From the NCBI RefSeq assembly GCF_019320115.1, contig NC_089582.1:116566637-116630636 (forward strand): DNA of 64,000 nucleotides, read 5' to 3'. How positions within the stretch are numbered: position 1 is the first letter of the stretch; each line of letters begins with the position of its first letter. This DNA is from Miscanthus floridulus. Taxonomy: Eukaryota > Streptophyta > Magnoliopsida > Poales > Poaceae. Made by a program: the position numbers and the translations under genes. Shown here piece by piece: positions 38,263 through 50,163 of this stretch. Under the pieces are notes generated by a model, which had not been told where the DNA came from, searched no databases, and worked only from the letters and a program-made list of their open reading frames with translations.

Positions 38263-39199
38263 CAAACAATATGAAATGCAAGTAATGTAAATCAAGCACA
38301 AGTGACACAATAATTTATCCCGTGGTTTAGCTCACCACCAAGGCTTGCCTACCTCCACGTTGTTTAGGTTAGCCACTAAGGCTTAGGGCTTTCCAACCCT
38401 TCCTCGTTCTCTAGTCAAGAGACTTAACTCTTGAGATGAGGGGTGAGTTTACTAGCTTCAAGAGATGGTTACAAATCTTTCAGGGCTGCCACACAAGTTG
38501 GCAAGCTCCACGGGCGACGCTCTAGCTGGCTAGGAGCCAAGCTCCAAGAGTAATAAACACAACCGCTGGCCAAAGCGTGAACCAAGTGCTCTTTTGAGTT
38601 GGGGAATCAATGGAGCTGCTCTCTAATCGAGTTTTGGACTATTTTCTCTCAAGGATTGATGGGGAAATCAATAGATTTACTTGAGGGCTCAAGGTTAACA
38701 ATGGAGGGAGAGAGAGAGGCTCCTTTCTCTTTTGGACGAGCTGGAGTGAGGAAGAAGAGGCAGAGAGCCATTAGGGAGAAAGGGGAAGGGTATAAATAAT
38801 CCCTAGCCCCCAACAGTCACTTAAGTCATGGCAATGTCTCTATTCAAGTGCGGCAGTGCCGCACCACGTAAGACAGTAAGGGTAAGAGTGAAGTATAGAC
38901 TGTCCTAGCTATGAATCTGAGAATGCATGTGTATGTTTGAGCACTTGGTAGCACATATTAGCTTAAGCATTGTGTCCCCTTTATAGTATGGCTTTTCCTA
39001 TACTTAAATTCAAAATATAAAAGAATTTAAACCTCCTTTGAGTTTGAAGCCATCTACATTTGTAATTGGGGGCTCCTCCATTTCGTGTAGCATCCTCAAA
39101 CATGAATTCCCTGCTTATCATCTTGATAAATCTCATTAGTTCTCTAATTGCATGGTTATTATCACCAAAACCCACAATTAGGGCTTGATTGCACTTTCA
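38263..39199 (-). mobile_element. Fragment of a SIRE/Maximus-like copia LTR
   Basis: On the minus strand the segment begins TGAAAGTGCAATCAAGCCC at 39199, followed by the GTGGGTTTTGGTGATAATAACC phrase. That start resembles grass Maximus/SIRE LTRs. The other end is cut at 38262 by the Del element. A phrase near 38315 (TTTATCCCGTGGTTTAGCTC) also recalls these LTRs. No coding region was found. Confidence 0.5.
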
Positions 39200-40944
39200 C
39201 ATCGGCATCTCAGGGATTCCCCCGCGCGCACCCCTGGCTAACACGTGCCCAGCGGTGCGGCGAGCGATGGCATGGGGTGGCCATGCCGACCACTAGAGAC
39301 CCGCACTGGTTCATCGGTCAGGCCAACATTCAACTACGGTCCCACCGCCTATGCCAAGTAGCAACGCGGGGTGGTGGGACACGCTAGAGTTAGCTGCAGC
39401 GGTGTGCGGCCATCCGCGATGGTGGCGCGACTGCCCTAGCAAACCAGTGTACCTAAGGACCTAACTAGCTAGCGAGTGAGCATTAGGAGACTACCATGGA
39501 CCTGGCTGAGGTGGTGGGTGGAGAAGAGGGTGACAGAGAAGGGCTAGCCACGTGCCTACCGAGCCATGCGGCAGCGCACCATGGTGGCACGCTCGCATCA
39601 GCAATGACAGGGAGGCGATAGCGGTTCGACTAAGGCGCGCAGGGTGAAGAGGGCATCAAGGCGAAGCTAGTGGTGCAGGTGAATTGGTTCGGGATGGGCG
39701 GTAGGAGGGCTACCCTCAACCATGGCCGAGCGCGACCTTAATGGCATGGCGGTAGGGGAAAGCTCCAAATTGGAGCTTGCCAATGCCTTCTTCATGGCTA
39801 GGTGTGGTTGGACAGCGAGAGGACATGATGGTGAAGCCATGGATGCGATGAATTGAATGGAGGTGATCGATCGCTGGATAATTTGGTGGCGCGGCTCGAT
39901 AGCAGCTGGGCTTAGCACGACCTCGCCTTGGCGGGATGTAATCGGTGCGATCAGGGAGTCACACGTGCGGACACAATCAGATAAGCACGTGCGTCCATTG
40001 ACCAGCATGGCCCACGTGGCCATAGTGCCATAAATGGCAAGGCAACATTGAGCTCCACCACCTGCGTGCGGCAGCAACGAGCACCAAACTAGGCCAGCAG
40101 CAGGGTAGGGGTGTAGAGGGAGGCACGGACGTGATAGTGAGGCGACGGCACCTGCAACGGCTGCATCGTGGCACAAGGTGGGTCGGCATGGCGGCAGCAC
40201 GGTGAGGCAAGCGGCCATGCCGCTCGGCCGTGCGAGCAGCAACAGCGGCTCCACGTAGCAGAGCCAGTGGTGACTAGGACAGGGTAGTCACAGTCGGCCA
40301 CACACGGCAGCGCGCGTGCACGAGCAGAGCGAGCTGGCGTGGCGACGTCACGCCCCCGAGACATGGTGACCGCGCTCACCCGGTGAACTAGCCCAAAATC
40401 ATGCCTTGCACGAATTTTAAAGCATCTATAACAACTAAACGGTTGCTTCTGGACCTAAACCATCTTCACCATGCTCAAGATGGCATATGAGGCTACCAAC
40501 CCGAGCTAAAACACGACCCCATCGCTTAACTTGATTTCACAAAATAAATTGCCAAACATGGCATTGTCTTGCTGTCTATAAACTTGAAAATATTCTAAGT
40601 CTTTGAGCTGAACTTGATTCCAAGTTGCATTTCTAGGCCATTAGAAGCATTAGCTAGCGAAGTTATTTTTCAACAACAAGGATTTCATTGTCATCTACAA
40701 AGTCCATACTCCAAACTTTATTTAAGTGCTATATATATGTTTTATAGTATTTTTGTTCAATAAAAATTGGTTTTCAACCATACTTGATATACATAAATTA
40801 TGGAGTAGCTTTTCATTTAACATTTTTATTGACCATCTTAAGTTACATTAAAAAATTCATCCACACATTCTACCACATGCGTTATCACATAAACATGACA
40901 TGTTTTAGTAATTTGTTTAAGGCATAACACTGAGGGTGTTACAG
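39200..40944 (-). mobile_element. Fragment of a second Del-like LTR
   Basis: On the minus strand it begins TGTAACACCCTCAGTGTTAT at 40944. It shares the family's start, but not the body, of the first Del LTR. It shows the same layout: an AT-rich start (40400-40944) and then a GC-rich part (39200-40380). The copia LTR fragment cuts it at 39200. The 195-codon minus-strand ORF at 39667-40254 lies in the GC-rich part and has no recognisable domain. Confidence 0.5.
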
Positions 40945-41135
40945 CGGGTCCGCCCTCTGGTACGCCATGTTAGGGTGCAGAGCTTGTGACTGCAGCAATG
41001 AAGGAGCGCTAGAGTGGTGCAATGGATAGGGGTTTACTTGGGTTATTGTTACTGCGCAAGGAGTACGGCAGGAAGACGAAGGGTGGTGGAGCTTCCAAGA
41101 GGCAGGGTCAATTTGGAGTGGTTGCAGAGTAACAT
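40945..41135 (-). pseudogene. 3' remainder of the zinc-knuckle pseudogene
   Basis: A minus-strand frame shifted relative to the preceding part ends in HPNMAYQRADPL just before the LTR at 40944, so the downstream part of the gene has been displaced or lost. Confidence 0.5.
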
Positions 41136-41639
41136 TTAAGGGGGCCACAGCAGAGGCAGTGGGCTGGAGTTGCTAAGGAAAATTGTTGCTGGTGGAGCTT
41201 CTTTGTTGGCCCAAGAAGCAAAGCAGGCCCGGAACAATTCACCAAGCGAATTAAAGAATGGCAGCTTTGAAGAGGAGGGCTTAAACATAGCGCTGGATTC
41301 AAGAAACCAGTCTGGTTTAGAGATTGTGGCCGCTTTCCCTTTACTGTTGCCAAGATCTTGTCTAGATTTAAAGACTGCATTATTAGAGGGACACCCAGCG
41401 GCAACATGCCCCCAATTCTGGCACGTGCGATAGTTGACGTGGAGATGCCCAGTAAGCAGGCAGCGGCTGCAGAGATATGCTTCGGGCTGTAAGATTTTGT
41501 CTACAGAACGGTTCCAGTGCCTGGACGCTGATTGGCCAAACTGGAGGCGGTCAAAGATTGATCGATGGACCGGGCGTGGGTGGCCATGTAGAGGAAATTC
41601 AATACGATCAAACGTAGAACGCCGATGAACAGAGGATTG

Positions 41640-42132
41640 TGTTAGATTGATCTCCCGACCAATAAGCCCAATGGCCTATTGGGCCTTAGTCACACGTCCT
41701 GATCGGGGGCGCCCAACCCTACATGGTTGGTGGGCCCCCATCACACTGCATTATATAAAGTGGTGGGGCCGGTGGCTCAAGGTACGAGGTTTACCGTGAG
41801 CCAATCCGCCCCACCAAAAAACCCTAAGTCCGATCTAGCAAGGGTGCATAGCCAGCGACGGGAAGACGCCACCATCATCACCGTCGGCTTCACTGCACCA
41901 CACCCCATCACCGAACTTCACCGACTCTTCACTGACCGTCGCTGCCCGTGCGCAGCCTACGACAGCGAACCCGATGGAGGCTTCTGGATCTACCCCTTTC
42001 GCGGTGTCAGGTCCTAAGATTTCAACTACCCCTCTCTGTTTTTTCTCTAGTAGTACTAGAACTAGTTCTAGGTCTTTGATCTATCATGCACCCCAGCTAG
42101 ATCCCTACCTAGATGATTTGAATGGTTTAACA
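41640..42132 (+). repeat. 5' LTR of copia element
   Basis: It has TG..CA ends and a TATA-like motif (ATTATATAAAG near 41750). It matches 48635-49128. Confidence 0.85.
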
Positions 42133-42133
42133 A

Positions 42134-42146
42134 TGGTACCAGAGCA
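42134..42146 (+). other. Primer binding site of copia element
   Basis: TGGTACCAGAGCA lies two bases after the LTR. It resembles the initiator-Met tRNA primer site TGGTATCAGAGC. Confidence 0.7.
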
Positions 42147-42330
42147 TGTTTTCTAGGGTTTTGATCAGTGTTCGCCTATACGGCCGTGTAGACCGATTAC
42201 TCGGCGTGTAATCGCTACTCGGTAGTCGAACGTGCAGTTTAGGCCATAAACGGTAGGTTACACGGGATCGCCGTGTAAACGGTAAAAACGACCGTGTAAT
42301 CGGTCTATATGGCCGTGTAGGCGAACACTG

Positions 42331-42369
42331 GGTAATATTTTGAAAATAAATTATTTTCAAAATATTACC
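42331..42369. repeat. Perfect 39 bp palindrome
   Basis: Two 19 bp arms (GGTAATATTTTGAAAATAA and its complement) flank a single A. It is AT-rich and lies inside the hAT-like element. Confidence 0.95.
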
Positions 42370-42545
42370 AATGTTTATGATGTGTAATAAGTACCATTAG
42401 ATTAGTTGTGGAATATACTTTCATAATAAAATTATTTGAATATACAAATATTAATATTACTTTCTACATATTTAGTCAAACTTAATAGAGTTTGACTCCT
42501 CGATAAGCGAGATGTGCACTTATTTTGGGATGGATGGAGTATTTT
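42370..42545. mobile_element. Stowaway-like MITE remnant
   Basis: AT-rich sequence ends TTTTGGGATGGATGGAGTA, the usual right end of grass Stowaway MITEs. A matching left end is not visible; the palindrome takes its place. Confidence 0.45.
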
Positions 42546-42806
42546 ATTAGGCACTTAGGTTATTAGGTCTAGCACTTAGGTTCTTAATTCTATATTATTG
42601 GACTAACCGTTGTTGTGTAATTCTATATTATGATATTATCTATGTTATAGGAATATATACATAGGTTATTATAGTTATTTTTACAAATAAAGTAAAAACG
42701 AGTAATCCGTGTAAAACCGTGTACACGCCGTGTACACGGTCTAAACGCTACACGAGACCTCGCCGACTGTCTACCGTTTACCGTTTAGGAAAACATTGGT
42801 TTTGAT

Positions 42807-44275
42807 CTAGAACGGGTGAATCAATTAGAAAAGGGAAAATATGATTAGAAATCCAGTGCGGTTTTAGAAAGTAGAAAGGGGCTTCGGCCGACAAAGGGTT
42901 TGGTTGAACCCTAACTTTGATCCTTTCGGATCTGAGAAAAAAAATTTGATTCAGATGAATGAAACTCTAACCCTAACCCTAGCTCGGATTCGGGAAAAGT
43001 GAAGAATAGATACAGCCAAACCCTAGATCGGGTTTTGGGACAGAGATGATTACATGGTTTCATCCGGAAACCGAACATCAAACCCGTGAAGAAATCAAAT
43101 CAGGGAAAAACAAAAACAGAGGTCATCCCAAACCCTAACCCTAACCCTAATCGGGAAATTGGATGAAATCCGAACAAACGAATCAAAAGAAAGAGGAAGA
43201 AAGGGAAGGGGGTGGCCTACCTCGCCGTTGCGCGGCACTGCAGTCACGCCGGCGCGCGGGGAAAAGAAAGGCCGGCCGGGGGCATTGCTCGCCGGGATCT
43301 AGCCATAGGGGCGTCGCGGCCAGGCCGCTCGACGGTGGTGCGCTCACCCGCTGGGGAGCGCGCACGCTGGCGAGGGGGCGGCGACGGCATCGGGGCTCGC
43401 TGCTTGCTCTCGCCATGGATGGCTCGCTGCTTGCTCTCGTCATGGTCGCTCGCTCGGTGCTATGGTAGGAGAAAAGAGAGAGCAGTGAGGCGAAGAGAAA
43501 GAGAAAGGAATGAGGGTTAGGGTTCAGGGAGCGACGGTGAATGCTGGTTTTGATCCAGCGAAAATGAAGGCCGACCGTCCGATCACGTTGGACGATCAAG
43601 ATTCACCGCGCCGTGGCTTGGGCCTCTTTTGGCCTAGGCGGGCGATGCTGCTCGGCTGGATTCCCGGCCCAGGCCCAGGTTGCGGCCTGGGCGCGGGGGA
43701 GGCGCCGTGCGCGTCTGCGCGAATGGGTTTTTGGCGCTGGGCCGCAAGCAATGCTGCTAGACCGGGCCAAATGCACAGTATAAAATTTTTTTCCAGAAGC
43801 TAATTTGATTCATATTTGATAAATTCGAATTGAATTTTGATGTTGAAATCTGTACAATTTTGATCCAACGTCAATTTTGTTCAGAGAATAGTAAAGTGTT
43901 GTAACAGTTTCTGGAAAATAGAATTAAAAGATTTATTAAAGTTTCCGCTGCGTACTTAAAAATTGTTGCTTTCATTATTAAATTCAAACCAACGAGAGAA
44001 TTTAATTTTGAAACATAGATAATTTTTACAGTTATTATAATGTTGTTATTATTCTGACCAACGTTGATTAATAGCAATATTATAATGTTGATGTTGTTAT
44101 GTTTTTTTGTTGTTATGCATTATTTCTATTTTTGCCCAACGGTGATGTAGATTTAATGTATAAAACAATTGTATGTTTTAATTTTGACCAACGTTGAACT
44201 AAGGCATGCAATTATTGTCGTTATTATTTGTGTTCTCACACTATTTGAATTGTGTTTTTAGGCGGATACAACTTG
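42807..44275. other. Copia untranslated leader
   Basis: This is 1.5 kb with a GC-rich centre (43200-43760) that opens ORFs on both strands with low-complexity Arg/Ala/Gly-rich translations and no domain. The flanks are AT-rich. The phrase ACCAACGTTGA or close variants recurs several times between 43980 and 44200. I see no gene. Confidence 0.5.
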
Positions 44276-47200
44276 ATGAGTTGTATCAAAGAGATCCCTA
44301 CTCTAAAAGGGGATAACTACATTGAATGAAAGAAAAAGATCGACTTGGCCTTCATATTAGCTGAGGTGGACTGGGTAGTCACCACACCGTGTCTCAAAGA
44401 ACCTATGGCACCGGTGAGGGAGACAGATGAGATAGATGCTGCATGGCATAACAGAGAGCGGGACTTTGCTCCCGTAAAGATGTCTTTTGACCTTGAAAAT
44501 AGAAAGTGGGTCACAGCCAATAAGAAATGTTTGGCTGTGATAAAGAATACAATTAAGCCTGCAATAGTAGGCTCAATTCTAGACTATGACACGATCACAG
44601 AGTACCTAGAAAGAATAAAGAGTCAGTTCACTGGCTCTTCAAAGACATATGCAACCCAGCTGATTAAGCAGTTGGTCATAGAAAGGTACTCTGGTGGCGG
44701 CAGTGGCATTAGAGAGCACATACTGAGAATGAGCAATTTGGCATCTAAGCTCAAACCAATGGATTTGGCACTCAAGGATGAGTTTCTTATTCATTTGATT
44801 TTTGCTTCTTTGCTAAAAGAATTTGACACCTTTGTTGTTAATTACAACATACAGCCCGAGAAATGGGATTTAGAAAAGCTCATAGCCATGTGTGTGCAGG
44901 AGGAGAAAAGAATAAAAGTTTTACAGGGTGGTACTGTCAACTACCTAAAAGATAAGAAAAAGAACTATAATAACAGCTCTTCCTCCAAGTCATCTGGAAA
45001 GGGTCCTATACAATAGTCTCAGAGCAAGCAATTCCCAGTGGATAAAGATCAGTGTCTCTACTGTAAGAAGACAGGACATTATAAGAAGAATTGTCCCGAT
45101 TTCCTAAAGATGATTATGAAAAATAAAGGTGAGAATATTATTACGTTCGTAAATGAATCCTTGTATGTCAAGTTTTCAAAATCTACTTGGTGGATTGATT
45201 TAGGTGCAACTATTCATATTGCTAATTCATTACAGGGATTCCGTTCGATGAGAACTTTGCAAAGAAGCGAAAGTTTCATTAAAGTCACAAATGGAGTACA
45301 AGCAGATGTTGAGGCCGTTGGCGATCTTCCGCTAGAGCTTGCTGATGGCTTCATACTTTTTCTTAGAGATGTTCTTTATGTACCTTCTTTGCAAAGAAAC
45401 TTGATTAGTGTATCAAAGTTGGACCATGATGGTTATGATTGCCATTTTGGAAATGACAAATGTCAGATATTGTTTAATAATAGATGTATTGGTCTTGCCT
45501 TCTAACAAGACGAGCTTTATTTGTTATCACTTCGTGAAAATGTGAATTCCGTATGTGATGTGAATGAGAATGTATTCTCATCGAACAATGCAAACAGAAA
45601 ACGAAAGAGAGCTAACGATGCGTTGTTGAAATTATGGCACTGTCGTTTAGGCCATATTTCGAGGGGGAGAATAGAAAGACTAGTTAAGAATGATATTCTT
45701 CCTCTATTAGAGCTCTTAGATTTAGAACAATATAGAGACTGCATAAAAGGAAAGTATGTAAAGAAAATTAAGAAAGATGACAAACGAAGCGCATGAATTC
45801 TACAAATTATTCACATAGATATTTGTGGTCCCTTTCCTATAAAGAGTGTGGATGGTTTTGATTCATTCATAACATTCACAGATGATTACTCCCGTTATGG
45901 CTACATTTATCCAATTAAAGAAAGAACAGAAGCGTTGGATAAATTCAAAATATTTAAAGCAAAAGTTGAAAATCAGCATGATTTAAAGATTAAGATAGTC
46001 AGGTCTGACCACGGAGAGGAGTACTACAGTCGGCATACCCTGTATGGACAAGTTCCTGGACCTTTTGCAAGGTTCTTATAGGAGAATGGTATAGTCGCCT
46101 AGTATTCAACACCGGGTGAACCTCAGCAGAATGGAGTAGCTAAAAGGCGTAACCGTACCCTGATGGATATGGTGCGCAGTATGATAAGTTACTCTATTTT
46201 ACCGATGAGTCTATGGATGGAGGCGTTAAAAACCGCCATTCATATTCTCAATAGAGTACCAAGTAAGTCGGTGCCCAAAACACCGTATGAGTTGTGGATA
46301 GAAAGAGTACCCTCACTTAACCACTTGCATGTGTGGGGGAGCCCTACTGAGGCTAAAGTTTTTAACCCAAATATTGGGAAGATAGATCCCAAAACAGTGA
46401 GTTGTCATTTCATTGGCTACCCAGAAAAGTTAAAAAGTTTTCGTTTCTACTGTTCAGATAGACATACAAAGTTTGTGGAAACAAGACACGCTGTCTTCAT
46501 AGAGGATGAAATGATGAGGGGAGTATGGTAGCTCGAGAAATTGACCTTGAAGAGAAGCGGGTGTATGCACCCACTCTGATAATTCATGAGCCATTTTTCT
46601 CACTACCTGTTGTTGCTGCACCGACAGTACAAGACACCGTTGTGCCAGCACCTGTTGTTATCCTGCCTGTGGCAACAATGAATGATGATAAGGAACATAT
46701 TCCTTAGGATCCTATAGAACCTATTGCCACACATGAGGTGGAGCAACAACAGCCTCAAATAGAAAATGTGTCAAATGAGGAGGCCCCTAAAAGGTCTCAA
46801 AGAGTTAGAAAATAAGCTATTCCTGCTGATTATGAAGTGTACAACACTGAGGAATTTCAAATGGAGGATGATCCCACCTCATTTGAAGAAGCCATGAAAA
46901 GTGATCATTCATCAAAGTGGCTTGAGGCCATGGAAGATGAAATGAAATCAATGAATGCAAATAAAGTTTGAGATTTGAAGATAATTTCTAAAGGAGCCAA
47001 AATAGTAGGCTATAAATGGGTCTACAAAACAAAACTTGACTCTCAAGGGAATATAGAGAGATATAAAGCCCGACTTATGGCAAAAGGCTTCACACAAAGA
47101 GAAGGGATTGATTACAATGAGACCTTTTCTCCAGTCTTATGTAAGGATTCCTTCAGAATCATAATGGCATTAGTGGCATATTACGATTTAAAATTACATC

Positions 47201-48434
47201 AGATGGATGTAAAGACGGCATTTCTCAATGGAGACTTAGAGGAAAATGTTTACATGGCACAACCGAAAGGTTTTGTCATGGAAGGAAAAGAACGATTGGG
47301 ATGCCGCCTAAAGAAATCCATTTATGGATTAAAACAAGCTTCAAGATAGTGGTACTTGAAGTTTGATCAGACAATAAAGAATTTTAGGTTTAAAGATAAT
47401 GTTGAGGACAATTGTGTCTACGCAAAGTTTAAGAATGGGAAGTTTATCTTCCTTGTCCTGTATGTGAATGATATCTTACTTGCTAGCAGTGATGTCAGTC
47501 TACTACTAGAGACAAAGAAGTTTTTGTCCTCAAAATTTGATATGAAAGATCTTGGTGAAGCTTCATTCATTCTAGGGATCGAGATTCACCGAGATAGAAG
47601 AAAAGGGGTATTAGGACTGTCACAAAAATCATACATAGAAAAAGTCTTAAAGAAATTTAGTATGCACAAATGTAGTCCCTCACCTGCTCCTATAGTCAAG
47701 GGCGACAGATATGGAGATTTTCAATGCCCCAGGAACCAATATAAGATCAATCAAATGAAAGTGGTTCCATATGCTTCAGCTATCGGAAGCTTGCAATATG
47801 CTTAAGTATGCACGCGTCCTGACTTGATATTTGTTACCGGGTTACTTGACAGATTTCAGAGCAATCCTGGAATAGAATATTGGAAATTGGTAAAGAAAGT
47901 CTTGCGTTATTTGCAAGAAACGAAAGGCCTCATGATGACATATAGAAGATCTGATTCACTCCATATAGTGAGATATTTAGATTCTGATTATGTGGGAGAT
48001 AATAGAAAATCTACGTCTGGATATGTATTCACTCTCGTAGGGGGAGCTATTTCATGAAAAAGCTCAAAGCAAACCGTCACTACATCGTCCACAATGTATG
48101 CCGAGTTTGTAGCGTGTTATGAGGCAACGGGGCAGGTGACCTGGCTAAAGAAGTTCATACCTGGTTTGAAGGTGGTTGACGACATCAATAGACCACTGAA
48201 GTTATACTGCGATAATAATCCAGCAGTACAGTATGCTCACAACAATAGGTCAAGTGGTGCTGCCAAAACATTGACATAAAGTATTATGTTGTGAAGGATA
48301 AAGTCCGGGATCAAATGATAAGTCTTGAGCATATAAGTACCGAAAAGATGCTCGCGGATCCGGTTACAAAAGGCTTACCACCCAACGTGTTCAGAGAACA
48401 TATAGCCGGCATGGGTTTAAGGGAAAGCCTATGA
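44276..48434 (+). pseudogene. Copia gag-pol polyprotein, broken by stops and two frameshifts
   Basis: Gag starts at 44276 and has a TGA after NYIE (Trp expected). The CCHC knuckle is CLYCKKTGHYKKNC near 45056. The protease core reads WWIDLGATIH, with Leu in place of the usual Ser of DSGAT. Integrase shows HCRLGHIS and then FTDDYSRYGYIY. All these share one frame to about 46520, where one base appears lost and the frame shifts. RT follows (KARLMAKGFTQREGIDY, DVKTAFLNGDLEENVYM) with LYVNDILLAS where YVDD is expected, so a catalytic Asp is replaced. RNase H follows (DSDYVGDNRKSTSGY), with a second one-base loss near 48262 before the end GMGLRESL at 48434. Most of the stops fit CAG to TAG, CAA to TAA or TGG to TGA. 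The element cannot be autonomous. Confidence 0.9.
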
Positions 48435-48620
48435 TTCCTGGACTATAAAGGGCCCAAAAGTTAAAGTAACTATTTTAGATTAGAGACGTGCATTGTAGCT
48501 GTTAAATCTATCGGCGATTGACCGTGACGATAAAACATGCTCTATGCATCATCTGTGAAGAAATGAGTAAGGATAAAAGGATTGAAGTTTAAAGTTTAAA
48601 GATAAAAGTAATAGTGTGAG

Positions 48621-48634
48621 ATCAAGGGGGAGAA
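48621..48634 (+). other. Polypurine tract of copia element
   Basis: ATCAAGGGGGAGAA lies directly before the 3' LTR. Confidence 0.8.
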
Positions 48635-49128
48635 TGTTAGATTGATCTCCCAGCCAATAAGCCCATCGGCCTATTGGACCTTGGTCACGCGCCCTGATCG
48701 GGGGCGCCCAACCCTATATGGTTGGTGGGCCCCCGTCGCACTGCGCTATATAAAGTGGTGGGGGCCGGAGGCTCAAGGTACGAGGTTCACCGTGAGCCAA
48801 TCCATCCCACCAACAAACCCTAAGTCCGATCTAGCAAGGGTGCGCAGCCAGCGACGGAAAGACACCACCATCATCACCGTCGGCTTCACTGCACTACACC
48901 CCATCGCCGGACTTCACCGACTTTTTACTGACCGTCGCTGCCCGTGCGTAGCCTACGACAGTGAACCCGATGGAGGCTTCTAGATCTACCTCTTCCGCGG
49001 TGTCAGATCCTAAGATCTCAACTACCCCTCTCGGTTTTTCCTCTGGTAGTACTAGAACTAGTTCTAGGTCTTTGATCTATCATGCACTCTGGCTAGATCC
49101 CTACCTAGACAATCCGAATGGTTTAACA
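48635..49128 (+). repeat. 3' LTR of copia element
   Basis: It is 494 bp and begins TGTTAGATTGATCTCCC. It is followed by GATTG, the target repeat. Confidence 0.85.
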
Positions 49129-49640
49129 GATTGAACATGGGAAGGCATGCGCTTGCCAATCGGGATCGAGGTGGCACTAGAGAGGGGTGGGGATTTAACC
49201 ACATCAGCAAACGATTTGAAGCTGCGCTTATGGCCAGACTGAGTCCAAGCATCAGCTTCCTCTTGTAAGTAAAGGGCATATTCAGACTGCTAATTTGGGC
49301 CACCATTGCTCCAGAGATGAAAGAAGAGCTTATAGGAATCACAAGAGAAGGAGAGCAAGTTGGCAATGTAGAAACCCACAGGTTTAGAAGAAGCAAAGAA
49401 TTTGAAGGTGCGGTCACCAAGCTGGGAGACATTGAAGTGAGAGGCAGAGTCACCCATGGTGGCTTGAAGAAGAAGGCTGACAGAGTCAGGGGAGAGGCAG
49501 AACTTGCATCTACCGAAGGCCACAACCAAAATGAAGGAAGAGTGGTCTATAATCTGTCGAGAGACAGGGAGACCAAACTTTCCCCAAATCTCAGCTTGAA
49601 CCTTGAGACCTGGATCAAAACAAAGCCCATGGAGGTCCAT

Positions 49641-50163
49641 GGTGAAGAACAGATCCAGACAGAGGCAGAGACGAACGAGCACACACCTTAAGACAGGAGG
49701 TGGAATGCAGCAGCCGAACTTCCGATCCCCGGCGAGAGGAGCGAGGTGGCGTCGTCAGCAAGAGCATCCATCAGCCGGGGGTAGCTCTGGCAAATAGGGA
49801 TGCCAGGTCCAAAGCCGGCGACAGGGCGACCGCCGACGGCCAGCAGCTGAGATTAGGAGCCAAGGCCGCGGAGTCCACCAGCGGCGGGGGCCGCGAGGGA
49901 GGGCTGCGGGGGAGCCATCTTGACGCGAAGCTCGGCGGCCGAGTCGGCAACGGTGGCAGCCTCAGGCCTCACCACCGGCGAGCGGCGGCAGGGCGGTGGA
50001 GGCAAGACCCGCATGATGCTGCATTGCTGCAAGTTAAAGCAACCCGGGAGACGATCGATGGACAAGAAAGCAGGGATTAGGATAACAATTTTGATTGGTA
50101 TATGGTTGTGTGTATTAGAATTTTTGAGATGTCTGAGGAATGACATGGATCTCTAACATCCAT
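49641..50163. other. Upstream flank of the zinc-knuckle pseudogene
   Basis: GC-rich from 49700 to 50030. On the minus strand it would be the 5' leader or promoter of the pseudogene. ORFs on both strands show only low-complexity composition. Confidence 0.4.

Larger units (their letters stand above)
42158..42806. mobile_element. Non-autonomous hAT-like element in the copia leader
   Basis: The element is 42166-42798 (633 bp), flanked by the 8 bp direct repeat GTTTTGAT at 42158-42165 and 42799-42806. Its ends are CAGTGTTCGCC and GGAAAACATTG, which are imperfect inverted repeats of hAT type. Inside, the left end recurs inverted at about 42303-42330 (GGCCGTGTAGGCGAACACTG), followed by a perfect palindrome and Stowaway-like sequence. 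No transposase is present. Confidence 0.75.
41640..49128 (+). mobile_element. Complete but decayed Ty1/copia retrotransposon, about 7.5 kb
   Basis: The 5' LTR is 41640-42132 (493 bp) and the 3' LTR is 48635-49128 (494 bp). Both begin TGTTAGATTGATCTCCC and end GGTTTAACA. PBS, gag, protease, integrase, RT, RNase H and PPT follow in copia order. The flanking repeat is GATTG; at the 5' end it overlaps the LTR's TG, as if one TG of TGTG was lost. The LTRs share most positions but differ at many, so the insertion is not recent. Confidence 0.88.
41136..49640 (-). pseudogene. Repetitive grass zinc-knuckle gene (DUF4283-like), split by a copia insertion
   Basis: The 5' part (49640 to 49129) starts MDLHGLCFDPGLK and includes FCLSPDSVSLLLQAT and FFHLWSNGGPN, then a TAG where Trp is expected (TGG to TAG) and further in-frame codons. 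The 3' part (41640 to 41136) includes YLCSRCLLTGHLHVNYRTC and QNWGHVAAGC, a double zinc-knuckle-like region with one Cys replaced by Tyr. If the 5 bp repeat flanking the copia element is counted once, the two parts form one continuous frame. The frame ends at TAA 41136-41138. A shifted frame further on still reads HPNMAYQRADPL, a phrase of this protein family, and stops at the second Del-like LTR (40944). The family is abundant in grass genomes and resembles LINE ORF1 proteins. Assignment is by recognition; function is unknown. Confidence 0.65.

Noticed and set aside
39667..40254. 195-codon minus-strand ORF
   Set aside because: It lies in the GC-rich part of an LTR fragment, has no recognisable motif and overlaps other ORFs in different frames.
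43128..43152. CCCTAA repeats, telomere-like
   Set aside because: Only about three units, of the CCCTAA rather than the plant CCCTAAA type, inside a copia leader rich in 'aaccctaa' phrases. Too short to be an interstitial telomere.
43163..43803. Overlapping ORFs of about 100-138 codons in the copia leader
   Set aside because: Open frames on both strands in a GC-rich patch give low-complexity translations. Position between LTR and gag indicates leader sequence.
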